A stretch of DNA of 64,000 bases, taken from contig MCGE01000041.1 in assembly GCA_002105175.1 (NCBI GenBank), positions 1 through 64,000 of the forward strand, read 5' to 3'. The stretch's first letter is position 1; the number at the start of each line of letters is the position of its first letter. The stretch is from Absidia repens. Lineage: Eukaryota > Mucoromycota > Mucoromycetes > Mucorales > Cunninghamellaceae. A program made the position numbers and the translations under genes. Positions 35,952 through 48,079 of the stretch are shown here, piece after piece. Below the pieces are notes generated by a model. It was not told the origin of the DNA and made no database searches. It saw only the letters and a program-made list of their open reading frames with translations.

Positions 35952-37968
35952 AGAAAAATAATCAACAGAAAAAAAACGATAAAGAAAAAAAAAATATTTA
36001 TTTTGAATTTGTGAAAATCAAGTCCCGCCCCTGACAACCCAGGATTAGTGCAGAGTCGTTCGATTTCTAAGGCAATGTATATTTGGGAGAGAATAAGGGA
36101 TGATTTTGTCTTGCTGTCAAAGATGCGGTCTTAAACCAATCATATAATGAGGTACAGTATATCCACAACATATCCATGACTTGTTATTAAACTACCCTAG
36201 TACTTAGAAGCTTGATTGGAGGGTGAGAGCTTTGCAAATTCGTCATGTTTCTCCCAGTATAAGGATAATAAGTTTACTGACTAAAATAAAAGGAAACAAT
36301 CAAAACTCACACATACACAAACACAGAGTTATGCGACCATTATTCATTTCCTTACGGTGCTCTACAGATTCAATTCATTTAAACTGCGAGCAAGGGGCAA
36401 GACCTGAATGGGCTTCAATCAGGTCAGCAAACAGAGGGAAGTTGGCTGATAATGACGAACATATTTATCATATAGCTTAGGTACAGTAATAATACCAATC
36501 GATCAGAAAGGGTTTCACATCTCATACCAAGAGTCCTGAGTCTGCCAACCAATATCGAGACAATTGGGGGAAAAGGGCTACTAAGCTAGACAGAGTGGGG
36601 GCATTTGAAAGGATACTCACAAAACAGCTACAAGAACGCTATTACTTAACTGAGTATGGTTTATTAATTCATAAACTAATAAAATGGACTTTTTTTTTTT
36701 AATGTATTGGTCAAACTAAACTAAGGGCGCGAGGTTCAATGTAACAAGGATATATTGGAATATCATGAAGGAGACTAGAGCAGATCTGTAGAATTGTTAC
36801 CAGACTTCTGTGGGATGGTTGCAAAGATGAATCTAATGTATTGTGCGTTACAATACATGAGAAATACTAGAGTGGTATAGAGTTATTAAAGCAGAATAAT
36901 AACTACCAACACTAATCTAAAGGTGCGATGGAGTGAAAAAGGGATCTCTTGCACAGAGCATGAATAAGACTATTTGATATTTTTTCATGGAAGCATGTAA
37001 GGACATATTTTATTGAATTAAAAACAGGTTTTTATTAAAGAAAAGACATATTGTAGATACAAACTACTATTAAACTAAACTAATGGAGGCTCCAACTAAT
37101 GGTGGTTCTGTATCTTCAATCCAAAATGGAAAGAAACCCAACGAAGTCATAATGGTGAAGAAACAAAAAATAAAAAAAGAAAGAGGGAAAAAAAATTGGG
37201 AGGGGTTCATAAAAATAAACATTCACGTGGGCTGGACTTGAAATATGTTCAACGTCTGGATTTTTTCATTGTTGGAAATCCTGTCGCTTAATTTTTTTTT
37301 TTTTTTTTGCTTCTCTTTTTTATTACAGCAATAAGCATCATGTAGAATAATTATAATTATAGCTCTATTCTCATAAGTTCAATTATAACCACCCAACAAC
37401 GGCATTGTCGTTATACTTTTTTTTTATAAAGTCCCTCATTCATTAAGTATCGACCGCTTCACGACTCTCTCTTCTTTGTAAAACAACCAGCTCAATACGG
37501 CAGCAGAAAAATAATAGCTTTAGGCTAAACATTGAGAAACTCGGAAGATTCCAAGTTATTACCTTTAATTTTCAAATAGTTTATCATTCACGTAGATTCC
37601 CCTAGTCTTTTTATTTACCTTACCTAATGTCTATTCTACAATAAAATAAAGTCTTTATATATATGCCATCAATGAGTATCTCCAATAGCTAATGACGTAT
37701 CGTATGGTATTTTTAATGTTGCTGCATATAGAGATTATTTTTGAAAGATGGCTGCTATACTGTCTCCGATACCTCTTACTTATAAGGCCCAGGAAACTAC
37801 CCCATTTTTACCACTCTCTCCAAACTAGACACTCTTGCTTTTTATGATATGATAACACGAAGAGGATAAACCCTATATTTTACCACAAAAAAAAAAAAGG
37901 AATAGGCTATATATTTTGGAAGGATAATATAAAGGCAATGGCTAATGATCTAAAAATTACGATGCATT
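35952..37968. other. 2 kb gene-free stretch with a dispersed-repeat copy
   Basis: The proximal part is the 5' flank of the TMEM70-like gene, with TCCCGCCCC near 36022. The rest is AT-rich with a repeat copy (about 36640-37260) and the 3' flank of the RING gene. A minor open frame (36223-36480) lacks motifs. Confidence 0.5.
36640..37260 (+). repeat. Dispersed noncoding repeat, copy 5 (forward)
   Basis: It contains the ACATATTTTATTGAATTAAAAAC block, TTAAACTAAACTAATGGAGGCTCC, the TTCAATCCAAAATGGAAAG core, an A/G-rich run, and the end TTCACGTGGGCTGGACTTGAAAT (each cited in abbreviated form). A 5' part with GGATCTCTTGCACAGAGCATGAA is shared with the copy at 52.2 kb (ACTATTGCACTGAGCATGAA). Confidence 0.65.
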
Positions 37969-38620
37969 TTATTGTTGAGGTGTAGGTGATGATGATACAA
38001 AAAAACGTCGACGAATATGCTTCATGAAGATATGAAAAAGATTGACGTCGGTGTTCAAATAATAAGCATGAGCTTCTTCGGTTGCTTTTTGCTCTTCAGG
38101 ACTTGTGACATGACCAACACAATCAAATTTACACAATGGGCATTCACCGGATTTTGATGTAAGCCAGGGATCTGAAATAAAAAATGAATTTTAAACAATT
38201 TCATTCAAATGAACCTAATGTTATTACCTATGCAGTGGCAGTGATATTCATGTTCACATGGCAATTGACGTACTTTTTGGCCAACATCCAGGGCATCCAA
38301 GCATATAACACATGTATTATCATCAATGTCAGCAGATTTGCGAGACAATGTTACGCCCTTTGAGGATAACTGACCAGTAGTATTGACACTAGAAACGGTG
38401 ACAGTGGAATGCCTCTTGTTTTTGTTTTCTGTTTTCCCATTTTCTCTATCATGCACATCCTTCTCCGATATTGTTCTAGTGGGGAACAAATCAATTTTTG
38501 CAGCGTCCAAGATTGTTTTTCCCATAGGTAGCATATCCAGCGTAGGAGGCAATTGTCCTTCTTCTATCATTTGCTGAAGTATTCTGTTCTTTCTCCATAG
38601 ATACGTATGCAGGCACACTC

Positions 38621-38657
<37 letters not shown>

Positions 38658-39628
38658 AAAGCCCGGCCGGCATTTAAAACCATATGGCTGACTGATCTTA
38701 CCGGACGATATGAACCCAACAGTTAAAAACACAATCATAATTAATAAAGTAATTTCCCAAGGATTGGGAGACCCACTGGAAGCTGGTAGCATTAAAACAC
38801 GTACAACTTGGGTTGCATTCACTGATAATGGCCCATTGTTGTTGATGGAAAGGAAACGGGGGCTAGTAGAAAGACCACTCAGCTGACTGAATAGACGTTG
38901 GCCAATGTCATTTGGTACGTAAAACACTGGGATAATGACACTGCCGTTATAAAGATTTTCATTCTGTAAAAAAAATAAAATTAAGGGGTGAGGGTTAGGA
39001 GTGATTCTTTTTTTTTTTTTTTGTGCAGTAATTCTTGTCCTACCTGAGTTTGAAATGGTTGACTGGAATTAGGCTGTTCAGGATAGATGATACATGCACT
39101 GGCACCATCCATTTGGGCGTTCATAATCTTATCCCTAAAAGCACATCTACCACCATCCTTGATTAAAGCCACCTTCTGTATTACTGCTGTATTAGACGAA
39201 TTATGTATTGGAGAAGGCAAAGCATCGTTGTTGATTATACTAGCCGTCAAGGAGCAGGAGTGACCTCGATCATAGAGAACACCCCTTAAACCAGTTTGAT
39301 TGATTTGATTTGTATCGCTGGCCAGTGGTTTAATACTTTCATCATAAAAAATAGGAGAAAATTCGGAATATGTGTAATCTAGTGAACTTGAGTTTGAATA
39401 TAGCCAAACCATATCTATAGTGGAAGAAAAGAAAGATGACGATGAATATATTGAAGCAAGTTCTACAATTCGGTCGGGCAACTGTCTTATTACAGTATTA
39501 TGCAGAAGCATAGCATAATATTTACCTTGAATAATTTTTGAACTTGTGCCCTGGAAAAGTGAAAGAGCATGAATGCCTCCAAGTTTAACAAATAAAATGA
39601 CCAGGCCTGCTTGATAAAACCACAGCAT
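37969..39628 (-). CDS. PA domain-transmembrane-RING-H2 ubiquitin ligase
   Basis: These E3 ligases (RNF13/RMR-like) sit in endosomal or vacuolar membranes with a lumenal protease-associated domain and a cytosolic RING. Four exons (39628-39044, 38963-38702, 38617-38228, 38171-37969) give 479 residues. A signal peptide (LVILFVKLGGIHALS) comes first. The PA-like domain has KVALIKDGGRCAFRDKIMNAQMDGASACIIY. A single membrane span (EITLLIMIVFLTVGFIS) follows, then a basic cytosolic juxtamembrane region. The RING-H2 finger is CVICLDALDVGQKVRQLPCE, HEYHCHCI, DPWL, CPLC, split by the last intron. The start at 39628 is the first ATG; an open frame upstream lacks one. A 30-nt A-run (38626-38655) lies in intron 2 near the acceptor. 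The substrate is unknown. Confidence 0.92.
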
Positions 39629-39938
39629 GAGGCGATAAGAAAACAATTAAAAAAATAAATAAAACGGGGAAAGGGTACCTTTAGGTTGTCTTTATTTATA
39701 TAGCTTTTGACGACAGCGGGTGATAATAATAAGGTACTGTACAGCCTTACTTCTACTACGCTCCTTTCCTACAAAACGAATTACATCGGAATTTGAATGT
39801 TATTTTTATTTTTTCCCATGACACAAAAGCGCAAGTAAAAAAAAAATATTTTATGTCTATAATTTTTTCTATTCTTTCTTTTTCACTTTCTTTTCACCCT
39901 TGCCTTCCCCCCTTAATCCCCGTTTTTCTTCTGATTTG
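39629..39938. promoter_or_regulatory. Divergent promoter between RING ligase and DUF202 genes
   Basis: 310 bp between starts, AT-rich, with CAGCGGGTGATAAT near 39714 that only partly resembles the GCGGGA element found elsewhere. Pyrimidine-rich CTTTCTTTTTCAC precedes the DUF202 start. Confidence 0.3.
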
Positions 39939-40459
39939 ATGGAATCAAATAGTGACTCACCCTTTATATCTTGCAACAATGTCAATTGCTCAACTCGATT
40001 TAAATATTTGGACTTTGCTATTCACACAAAGGTCCGAAATCAGCCCGATCCAAGAGACCACCTAGCCAATGAAAGAAATTTACTTACTTGGCTAAGAACT
40101 GGTATGACTTTGGCTCTCATTGGTATGTAGCTTATATGCATTGAAACTGTTTGTCTAACTATATTACAATAGGCTTTATGGCGTTGTTAGACATTTCAAC
40201 AAAGAAATTTGCACCTTCGAAATCATTACCTTGGACTGACGGACCCGTTGATACCAATACCAGAGTTGTATCCTATATCTTTGTATGCTTGGGATTAGTT
40301 AGTATTGTTTCGGCCACTGCTACTTACTTTATCAATCAAGGGAAAATTGTGCGGCGACTATTTGGTGTTGGACAAGGTTGGGCTGGATACACGATAGCTC
40401 TCTTTATTATGATATTTGCGTGCTTTATTATGATTCTGGCAATCAAACAAGGTCCATGA
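39939..40459 (+). CDS. DUF202/YidH-type small membrane protein
   Basis: DUF202 proteins are three-span membrane proteins. The same domain forms the membrane part of the vacuolar polyphosphate polymerase (VTC) complex. Two exons (39939-40122, 40173-40459) give 156 residues with a G|GC split codon. The signature RDHLANERNLLTWLRTGMTL is followed by three hydrophobic segments: LALIGFMALLDI, SYIFVCLGLVSIVSATATYF, and YTIALFIMIFACFIMILAI. The VTC SPX and catalytic domains are absent, so this is a stand-alone DUF202 protein. The open frame extends upstream without an ATG, so the start is the ATG of MESNSDSPF. AATAAA follows at 40560. Confidence 0.85.
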
Positions 40460-40559
40460 TGGGATTGGCTGTAGAGTAATGATACTTGTAGATTTAGTTT
40501 TAGTTTTATGGTTTTTGTTGTAGTTATTATGATGGTGATTGTATGTGTAGCTGGTTGTA

Positions 40560-40565
40560 AATAAA
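40560..40565 (+). terminator. Poly(A) signal AATAAA after the DUF202 gene
   Basis: AATAAA lies 101 bp after the stop at 40459. Confidence 0.4.
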
Positions 40566-40987
40566 ATTGGATTGAACATGATATACGTGAAAGTAAATCA
40601 ATACGATGAAGATAAAAAGAAGGGGGTGCATGAGGAGGTATTTGTGAACTGTGTGAGGTACACTATAGTATGTACAGTGTGGGTATTCATGTGATTGGTT
40701 ACCTGATAGAATCAGTGATGGGACGACGGTATGACAAGTTTGATCATCAGGTTATGAAAAAAGCACAAAACGTGTATAGGTCCATATTTTATGTATAGCG
40801 CAGGACGAGCTGTGAGCCGCGGTCTTTTATTCGGCAAGCATCTACTGGATATGTCAAAAGTGAAAAATTCCAACTCCCGCAAAAGCACTGCGCTCTTTCA
40901 AAAATCTACGAAAGGGCAACGCGTACACTGTTTTTCCTCTTTTTCTTCTTCTATTTTTATTTGGCACTCATATACACTTATTGAAGA
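40566..40987. other. Spacer and promoter of Rpt3
   Basis: Contains a partly palindromic GTACACTATAGTATGTACAGTG near 40658 (core ACTATAGT) and CTCCCGCAAAAG near 40875, about 110 bp upstream of the Rpt3 start. A 66-codon open frame ending at the Rpt3 start region is not supported by motifs. Confidence 0.35.
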
Positions 40988-42582
<1,595 letters not shown>

Positions 42583-42616
42583 ATTAGTATATATAGTCAG
42601 TAGTTATGTTTATTTG

Positions 42617-42622
42617 AATAAA
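42617..42622 (+). terminator. Poly(A) signal AATAAA after Rpt3
   Basis: AATAAA lies 35 bp after the Rpt3 stop, in the usual place for a fungal cleavage signal. Confidence 0.45.
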
Positions 42623-43205
42623 AATTATGTTATTTTTTATATCACTATGATTTTGTCTTGATACAATATTATGAATATTTTATCCCATCCATCATATTGT
42701 CACAGTAATCTCTAAACCCGTCAATTTACCCCTGTTTCCCCATACAATAAAACAAACGTGTCCTCTTTTTTTTTTTTTTTTTTGTCCCCACTGATTTTGC
42801 ATAAAAATTATATCAACGCATATCCTATTGATCTGCTATTATGATAATATCCCATTCATGCAATTTTGTAAATAGATTATGGATACCGTATAGGTATGTC
42901 CCATTACCTTATGCCATTTCATCAATAATGAGTATACGCATATTACATTTCTACATCAATGTCCAAACAATGAATATATCACTGCATATACCAATGTTCC
43001 ATAAAAAAAAAAAAAAAAGTCGAGTAGAATAGAATAATGATATAAAAAGTATTTATTAGCTTTAGTAAACAAACAATAAACCATGACTAGAGGATGAACT
43101 ACAACTAAACCAAGCTAAGCTAAGCTAAACTATACTAGACTAAACTAAATTAAATGTAGCTACCGGCGCACCAATACAATCCAAGATCCAATATCAAAAT
43201 CAAGA
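42623..43205. other. Convergent 3' spacer between Rpt3 and Yrb30-like genes
   Basis: AT-rich, with T and A runs, and a CTAAGCTAAGCTAAACTA-type short tandem array near 43108-43150 in the presumed 3' untranslated region of the Yrb30-like gene. No gene is seen. Confidence 0.45.
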
Positions 43206-44569
43206 TCAAGCCATGTACATATCCAATAATTCATCAGAGGCATTCAAATGATTCAATTGCTCAGTCACTTCCAGTAATGCCAACTTGATCACAGATTCCA
43301 AAAGCAAAAGATTCATAGGTGGAGAAGGCTCCAAAGGGCTTAGCCCATCCTTAGTCGTCGTCGTCGTCGTTGTCGTTGTCGTTTGTTGTTGTTGTTGTTT
43401 GGTGTTATTGCCCAGATTATCGTCCTCCGGGTCATCCGAATCACCCGAATCACCCGAATCATTTTCATCCTCTTCCTTATCACTCCATATTTCCAAAGCG
43501 AACCAGTCAGCCATTTGTAGCTCGTCTCGGTGAATATCAGGTGATGCTTCGTTGGCTTTCATAACAGGAGAAGGTGTAGTAGAATCGGTAGTATCGTCGC
43601 CGCTGTCGTCGTCTTTATTTTGTTTCTTGTTTTTCAATAGCTTGATCACCAGCACAGATGTTCTTGAATCTTCAATGTTCAAAAGCTTGCCACTCTTTGT
43701 ATAAAACATGCGCTTGATGTGATCCACTTTCCAGCGCCATTCCTTGGATTTTTCCTCTGGGTCATGATAAAGGCCGTCGTTCGTATCTTCCTTCAATACC
43801 ACATCGTATCCGATATGTGTAGATGATGTTTGTTTTTCGAACGTGAGTTGGCATTTGCGAGCCTCTTCCTTCCAGGTACATTCAAAGGCAGACGGGGTCA
43901 GCACCGCAGCAGACCGTACATTGGCTGCAAACAAGGAATATAAAGTCACTGTGAATGCGGGTACAGGTTGTTGTTGTTGTTGTAGAATATTGGAGCTTTG
44001 TACTAATTTGCTGCTTGATGTTTTGTTGGACAAGGAATCGATACTCCTCAGGGAGATATAAAGCGACGGCACCGTGTCGTCCACTTGAGTCAGTAGTCGT
44101 TTCAGTTTTGCCACTAGTCCAGCCGGATCCGACTTGTTCTTCAAAGCTGTTTCCGTTTCTCGCGAAAATAAATCCAAATCCCGTTTCAAATCGTTGCACA
44201 TTTCCAATGCTGGTTCCAAGTCGTGATTTCCATTCGCAACACTGTGTGATATCATATCGACTGCGGGCTAATAAACAGAGTTTTTAAAAAATGGGCTAGT
44301 GAGTACCGTCATACTTGCGATCTATTTTTCTGAGCGCATGAGAAAGGAGGTGGAGGATTGATTACCTTTAGATTTTTGATCTTTAAATCAAGCTGCCGCT
44401 GTAAAGACATCAATTCCTTGTTTGATGTCCGGGAGTCGGTTGAAGATTGTTGGGTAATATAGGTTGTGACATTTCGTATGGCTGCATTTGTTGCATGACT
44501 GAGAGCTATTCTTGAGACTGTGCTAACAGTAGTGACGGCCAGTTTACTAAAGATATCTTCCAATGACAT
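43206..44569 (-). CDS. Yrb30-like RanGTP-binding protein
   Basis: Yrb30 binds RanGTP and affects the Ran cycle in fungi (family: RanGTP-binding, Yrb30 type). Two exons (44569-44366, 44267-43206) give 421 residues. The N-terminal region with small residues and regular helices (FSKLAVTTVSTVSRIALSHA) leads to ELMSLQRQLDLKIKNLK joined to PAVDMISHSVANGNHDLEPA and LKRDLDLF, the conserved block of the family. A middle beta-rich region follows (FTVTLYSLFAANVRSA, EWRWKVDHIKRMFYTKSGKL). Near the C-terminus is an acidic/serine stretch (DENDSGDSGDSDDPEDD), Q and T homopolymer runs, and a final helix (LLLESVIKLALLEVTEQLNH). Codons for the T run alternate ACG/ACA/ACT, so it is not simple slippage of one codon. 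Confidence 0.82.
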
Positions 44570-44787
44570 GACTTCAGGAGAGAATTGACAAAAAAAAAAA
44601 AAAAATTACGTGGAGTGAACAAAAAGAGGAAATGCGCGGGACCAAAAAATTGTCCTGCGACAGCGGGAATTAAAAAATGTTCCATATATAAAAAATCTTG
44701 ACGATTTTTTTTTTTTTTTTACCCTTCCTTTTTCCTCAAAAAGAAAAAAGTTCTCAATATATACTTTTATTCAACCACATCATATAG
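44570..44787. promoter_or_regulatory. Divergent promoter shared by Yrb30-like and GLC3 genes
   Basis: Only 218 bp separate the two start codons. GCGGGAATTAAA at 44663-44674 lies 94 bp from the Yrb30-like start and about 114 bp from the GLC3 start, and could serve either. A run of A and a run of T flank it. Confidence 0.4.
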
Positions 44788-47574
44788 ATGACCACCTCTA
44801 ACGAAGACAATATACCCACCTTTTCTCAAGAAGTGGAACCGGGGCGTGTTCTCTCAATGAAAGCTGATGGCACTGGTTTGACTGTCCTTGATCCTTGGTT
44901 GGATCCTTTCAAAAACAGCCTTCGAGAGCGGTAAGTTATTCATGTTTGAAAGCACCATAAAATTATATTTAGTTGAATTAATATGTTTATGTGCTTACGT
45001 GTTTGTGTTTTGGAAATAGATACGGCTTTCTTGAAAAATGGAAAAAGACAATTGAAGAATCACCAGGCGGATTTGAAAACTTCACCAAAGGATACGAATA
45101 TTATGGATTTAATGTTGATAAGGATGGATCAATCGTTTACCGTGAATGGGCTCCTAACGCGGCTACAGCCAGTCTTGTGGGGGAATTCAGTAAGTTGGGG
45201 GTGGGGGTGGATGACAAGGGTTTATCGATTGTTCGGGGTAGCCGGTGGTCTGTGACCTTACCAAGCTTTTTATCTTCTTTTTTTTTTGTTGGGGGTTACA
45301 CTAAACATTCTTTTTTTTATTTTATTTTACATAGATAACTGGGATGTGAATGCAAACATCATGAAACGAAATCAATATGGTGTATTTGAAATATATTTAC
45401 CTCCTGTCAATGGTGAACCAGCTATTCCTCATAACTCCAAAGTTAAGGTACGGTACAAACATAGTCATATAAAATGTATGCCGATTTATTTATCTTTTTG
45501 TTGTTGTTATTGGGTTGTTGTTTTTGTTGTTGTTGATGTTTTAGATTAGCATGACTTTACCCAACAACGAACGGATCTATCGATTACCTGCTTGGATCAA
45601 TCGGGTGACACAAGACCTTAGTGTTAGTCCTACTTATGAAGCCGTATTTTGGAACCCAGACAGCAAGTATGTCTTCAAGAATCCTCGACCAAAGCGACCC
45701 GAAAGCTTACGTATTTATGAAGCACATGGTAAAGAAAAGAAAAGGGGATATTTGATGGTTATATGACAGTATGAATTGGACTAAGAACTCCTTCTTTTTT
45801 TCTCTTGGTAGTTGGAATTTCTACTACAGAACCTAGAGTGGGAACGTACAAGGAATTTACCAAGAACATTTTACCTCGCATTGCTTATTTGGGATACAAT
45901 GCAATACAACTGATGGCAATTATGGAACATGCGTATTATGCTTCTTTTGGATACCAAGTCACCTCCTTTTTTGCTCCTTCTTCTCGTTATGGCACACCTG
46001 AGGACTTGAAGGAATTGATTGATACCGCCCATGGTCTTGGTTTAATGGTGTTGTTGGATGTGGTGCACTCCCATGCTTGCAAAAATGTAGAGGATGGTCT
46101 GAATATGTTTGATGGTAGTGATCACTGCTATTTTCATGAAGGTATCAAAGGCCGACATAAATTATGGGACTCAAGACTCTTCAACTATGGAAACTATGAA
46201 GTACTACGCTTCCTTATGTCAAATTTGCGCTACTGGATGGACGTATTTCAATTTGATGGTTTTCGATTTGATGGTGTGACAAGCATGCTCTATACTCATC
46301 ATGGTATTGGGTATGGCTTCTCTGGTGATTATCACGAATACTTTGGTGCTAATGTGGATGCCGAAGGTGTCATGTATTGTCAATTGGCGAACCTCTACCT
46401 GCACAAAAAGTACGACAACGTTATTACTATTGCTGAAGATGTGTCTGGAATGCCTGGCTCTTGCCGGCCTGTCAGTGAAGGTGGTCTTGGATTCGATTAT
46501 CGTCTTGCTATGGCGATGCCTGATACTTGGATTAAACTACTCAAGGAAGTCTCTGATGATGCTTGGAATGTGGGCCACATTGTGCATATTTTGACAAATC
46601 GGCGACATCTGGTAAGATAAAAGAAATAGAGGCGGTGATGTAGTACTCGTATAGAATAAAACATAACATGCATTGTGTATCTTTATTGACGTTTTTAGGA
46701 AAAGACGATTGCTTACAGTGAATCGCATGATCAGGCATTGGTCGGAGACAAAACATTGGCCTTTTGGATGATGGACAAAGAAATGTATACGAATATGAGT
46801 GACCTGACTGAGCTCACTCCGGTCATTGATCGTGGTATGGCCTTACATAAAATGATTCGGTAAGAAAAAAAAAAAAAGATATAGAAATAGATAATGATTT
46901 TTATATTGACAATTATCTTTAGTCTGATTAGTCATGGACTCGGTGGTGAAGGCTACTTGAATTTCGAAGGCAATGAATTTGGACATCCTGAATGGCTTGA
47001 CTTCCCTCGGGAAGGAAATGGGTCCAGCTTCCACTATGCAAGACGTCAATGGAATGTACTAGATGATCCATTACTTCGATACAAATACTTGAATGAATGG
47101 GATCGCGCAATGCAATTTACAGAAGACAAGTACGGATGGCTCCACAGTCCTCAGGTAAGTAATCATAGACCCCCCTGACATAAAAAAGGAACTCGGATGA
47201 TTCCTCCTTAACAAACATCCGTTTTTTTCAAAACAAAAAAAAAAAATCTCACCATTTTTATTATTATTCATTTTTAGGCCTATGTATCACGCAAAAATGA
47301 AGGTGACAAAGTCGTTGTATTTGAACGTGGTGGTGTTTTATTCCTCTTCAACTTTTCCCCAACGCAATCCTATGCTGATTATCGTGTAGGCGTCAGCGAT
47401 GCTGGCAAATACAAGGTAGTGCTTAATTCTGATGATAAACAATATCTTGGTCATGGTCGGGTGGATCCTCATGGTGAATACTTCACGACTTCTGGAGATT
47501 GGGACAATCGACCACATTGGATTCAAGTCTATCTTCCAAGCAGAACGGCTCTAGTATTGGCCCGACAAATTTAG
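44788..47574 (+). CDS. GLC3: 1,4-alpha-glucan (glycogen) branching enzyme
   Basis: This enzyme makes the alpha-1,6 branches of glycogen. Eight exons (44788-44930, 45020-45189, 45335-45447, 45545-45728, 45812-46611, 46699-46859, 46923-47154, 47278-47574) give 699 residues, matching fungal/animal GBE1 (about 700). The N-terminal CBM48 region has [20 protein letters not shown]. The GH13 core has [52 protein letters not shown] (nucleophile Asp), [11 protein letters not shown] (acid/base Glu) and [37 protein letters not shown] and [11 protein letters not shown] follow, with a C-terminal beta domain ([15 protein letters not shown]). All introns are GT-AG and keep phase. Confidence 0.97.
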
Positions 47575-48079
47575 TCATGGATTAGTTTAGGCTTCTTTTT
47601 ATAATTTTTATTTTGTACTGTATGTTTGGTGTGCCATTCATGTGTTACCTTCCCACTATTTATGAAAACATTTAAGTCTATTTAGGTTATACTTTTTGTT
47701 ACCGCTTGTGTGGGGTTTGTTTTTTTTATTTTATTTTTTTTGGTAATGAAACGATTAATAAACGAATTTATCTTGTTATGATATATATATATATATATCG
47801 TATTTAATATGACATTTGGGTCTGAAAGCAGGAACTTTTTTCGTGTGTGTATGTGTCTTTGTATGTGGGTGTGTGGGTGTGTGTCTGTGTGTGTGAAAAA
47901 GTTCAGTTTCATGTGGGGGAAAAGGCCGAAAAATGCATAAAAAAAGGGGAGAGGGTCACGAATTTATAAACCCCGATCCTCTCATTTATTTTTTCTCACC
48001 AACTGTGATTTTTCAACACTTCTCTTTCAAACTTACATTGCTTTTACTTTCCCCACTCTTTTATATACCAAGAACTATT
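47575..48079. other. Spacer between GLC3 and Lon with dinucleotide repeats
   Basis: Contains a TA microsatellite (about 47781-47798) and a GTGT-type run (about 47843-47895). The rest is the 3' flank of GLC3 and the T/C-rich leader of the Lon gene. An in-frame ATG at 47933 would extend Lon with an unconvincing hydrophobic leader. Confidence 0.45.

Noticed and set aside
36223..36480. 85-codon plus-strand open frame
   Set aside because: No domain, odd composition, and located in repeat-bearing spacer without transcription signals.
43285..44287. Plus-strand open frames rich in V, C or S opposite the Yrb30-like gene
   Set aside because: They mirror the Q, T and D/S runs of the real minus-strand gene in other frames.
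47933..48079. N-terminal extension of Lon from the upstream ATG
   Set aside because: It would add a hydrophobic T/C-rich leader coding stretch that looks like untranslated leader, and the conserved LAN domain begins right after MYPTTLTV. A mitochondrial presequence is not evident.
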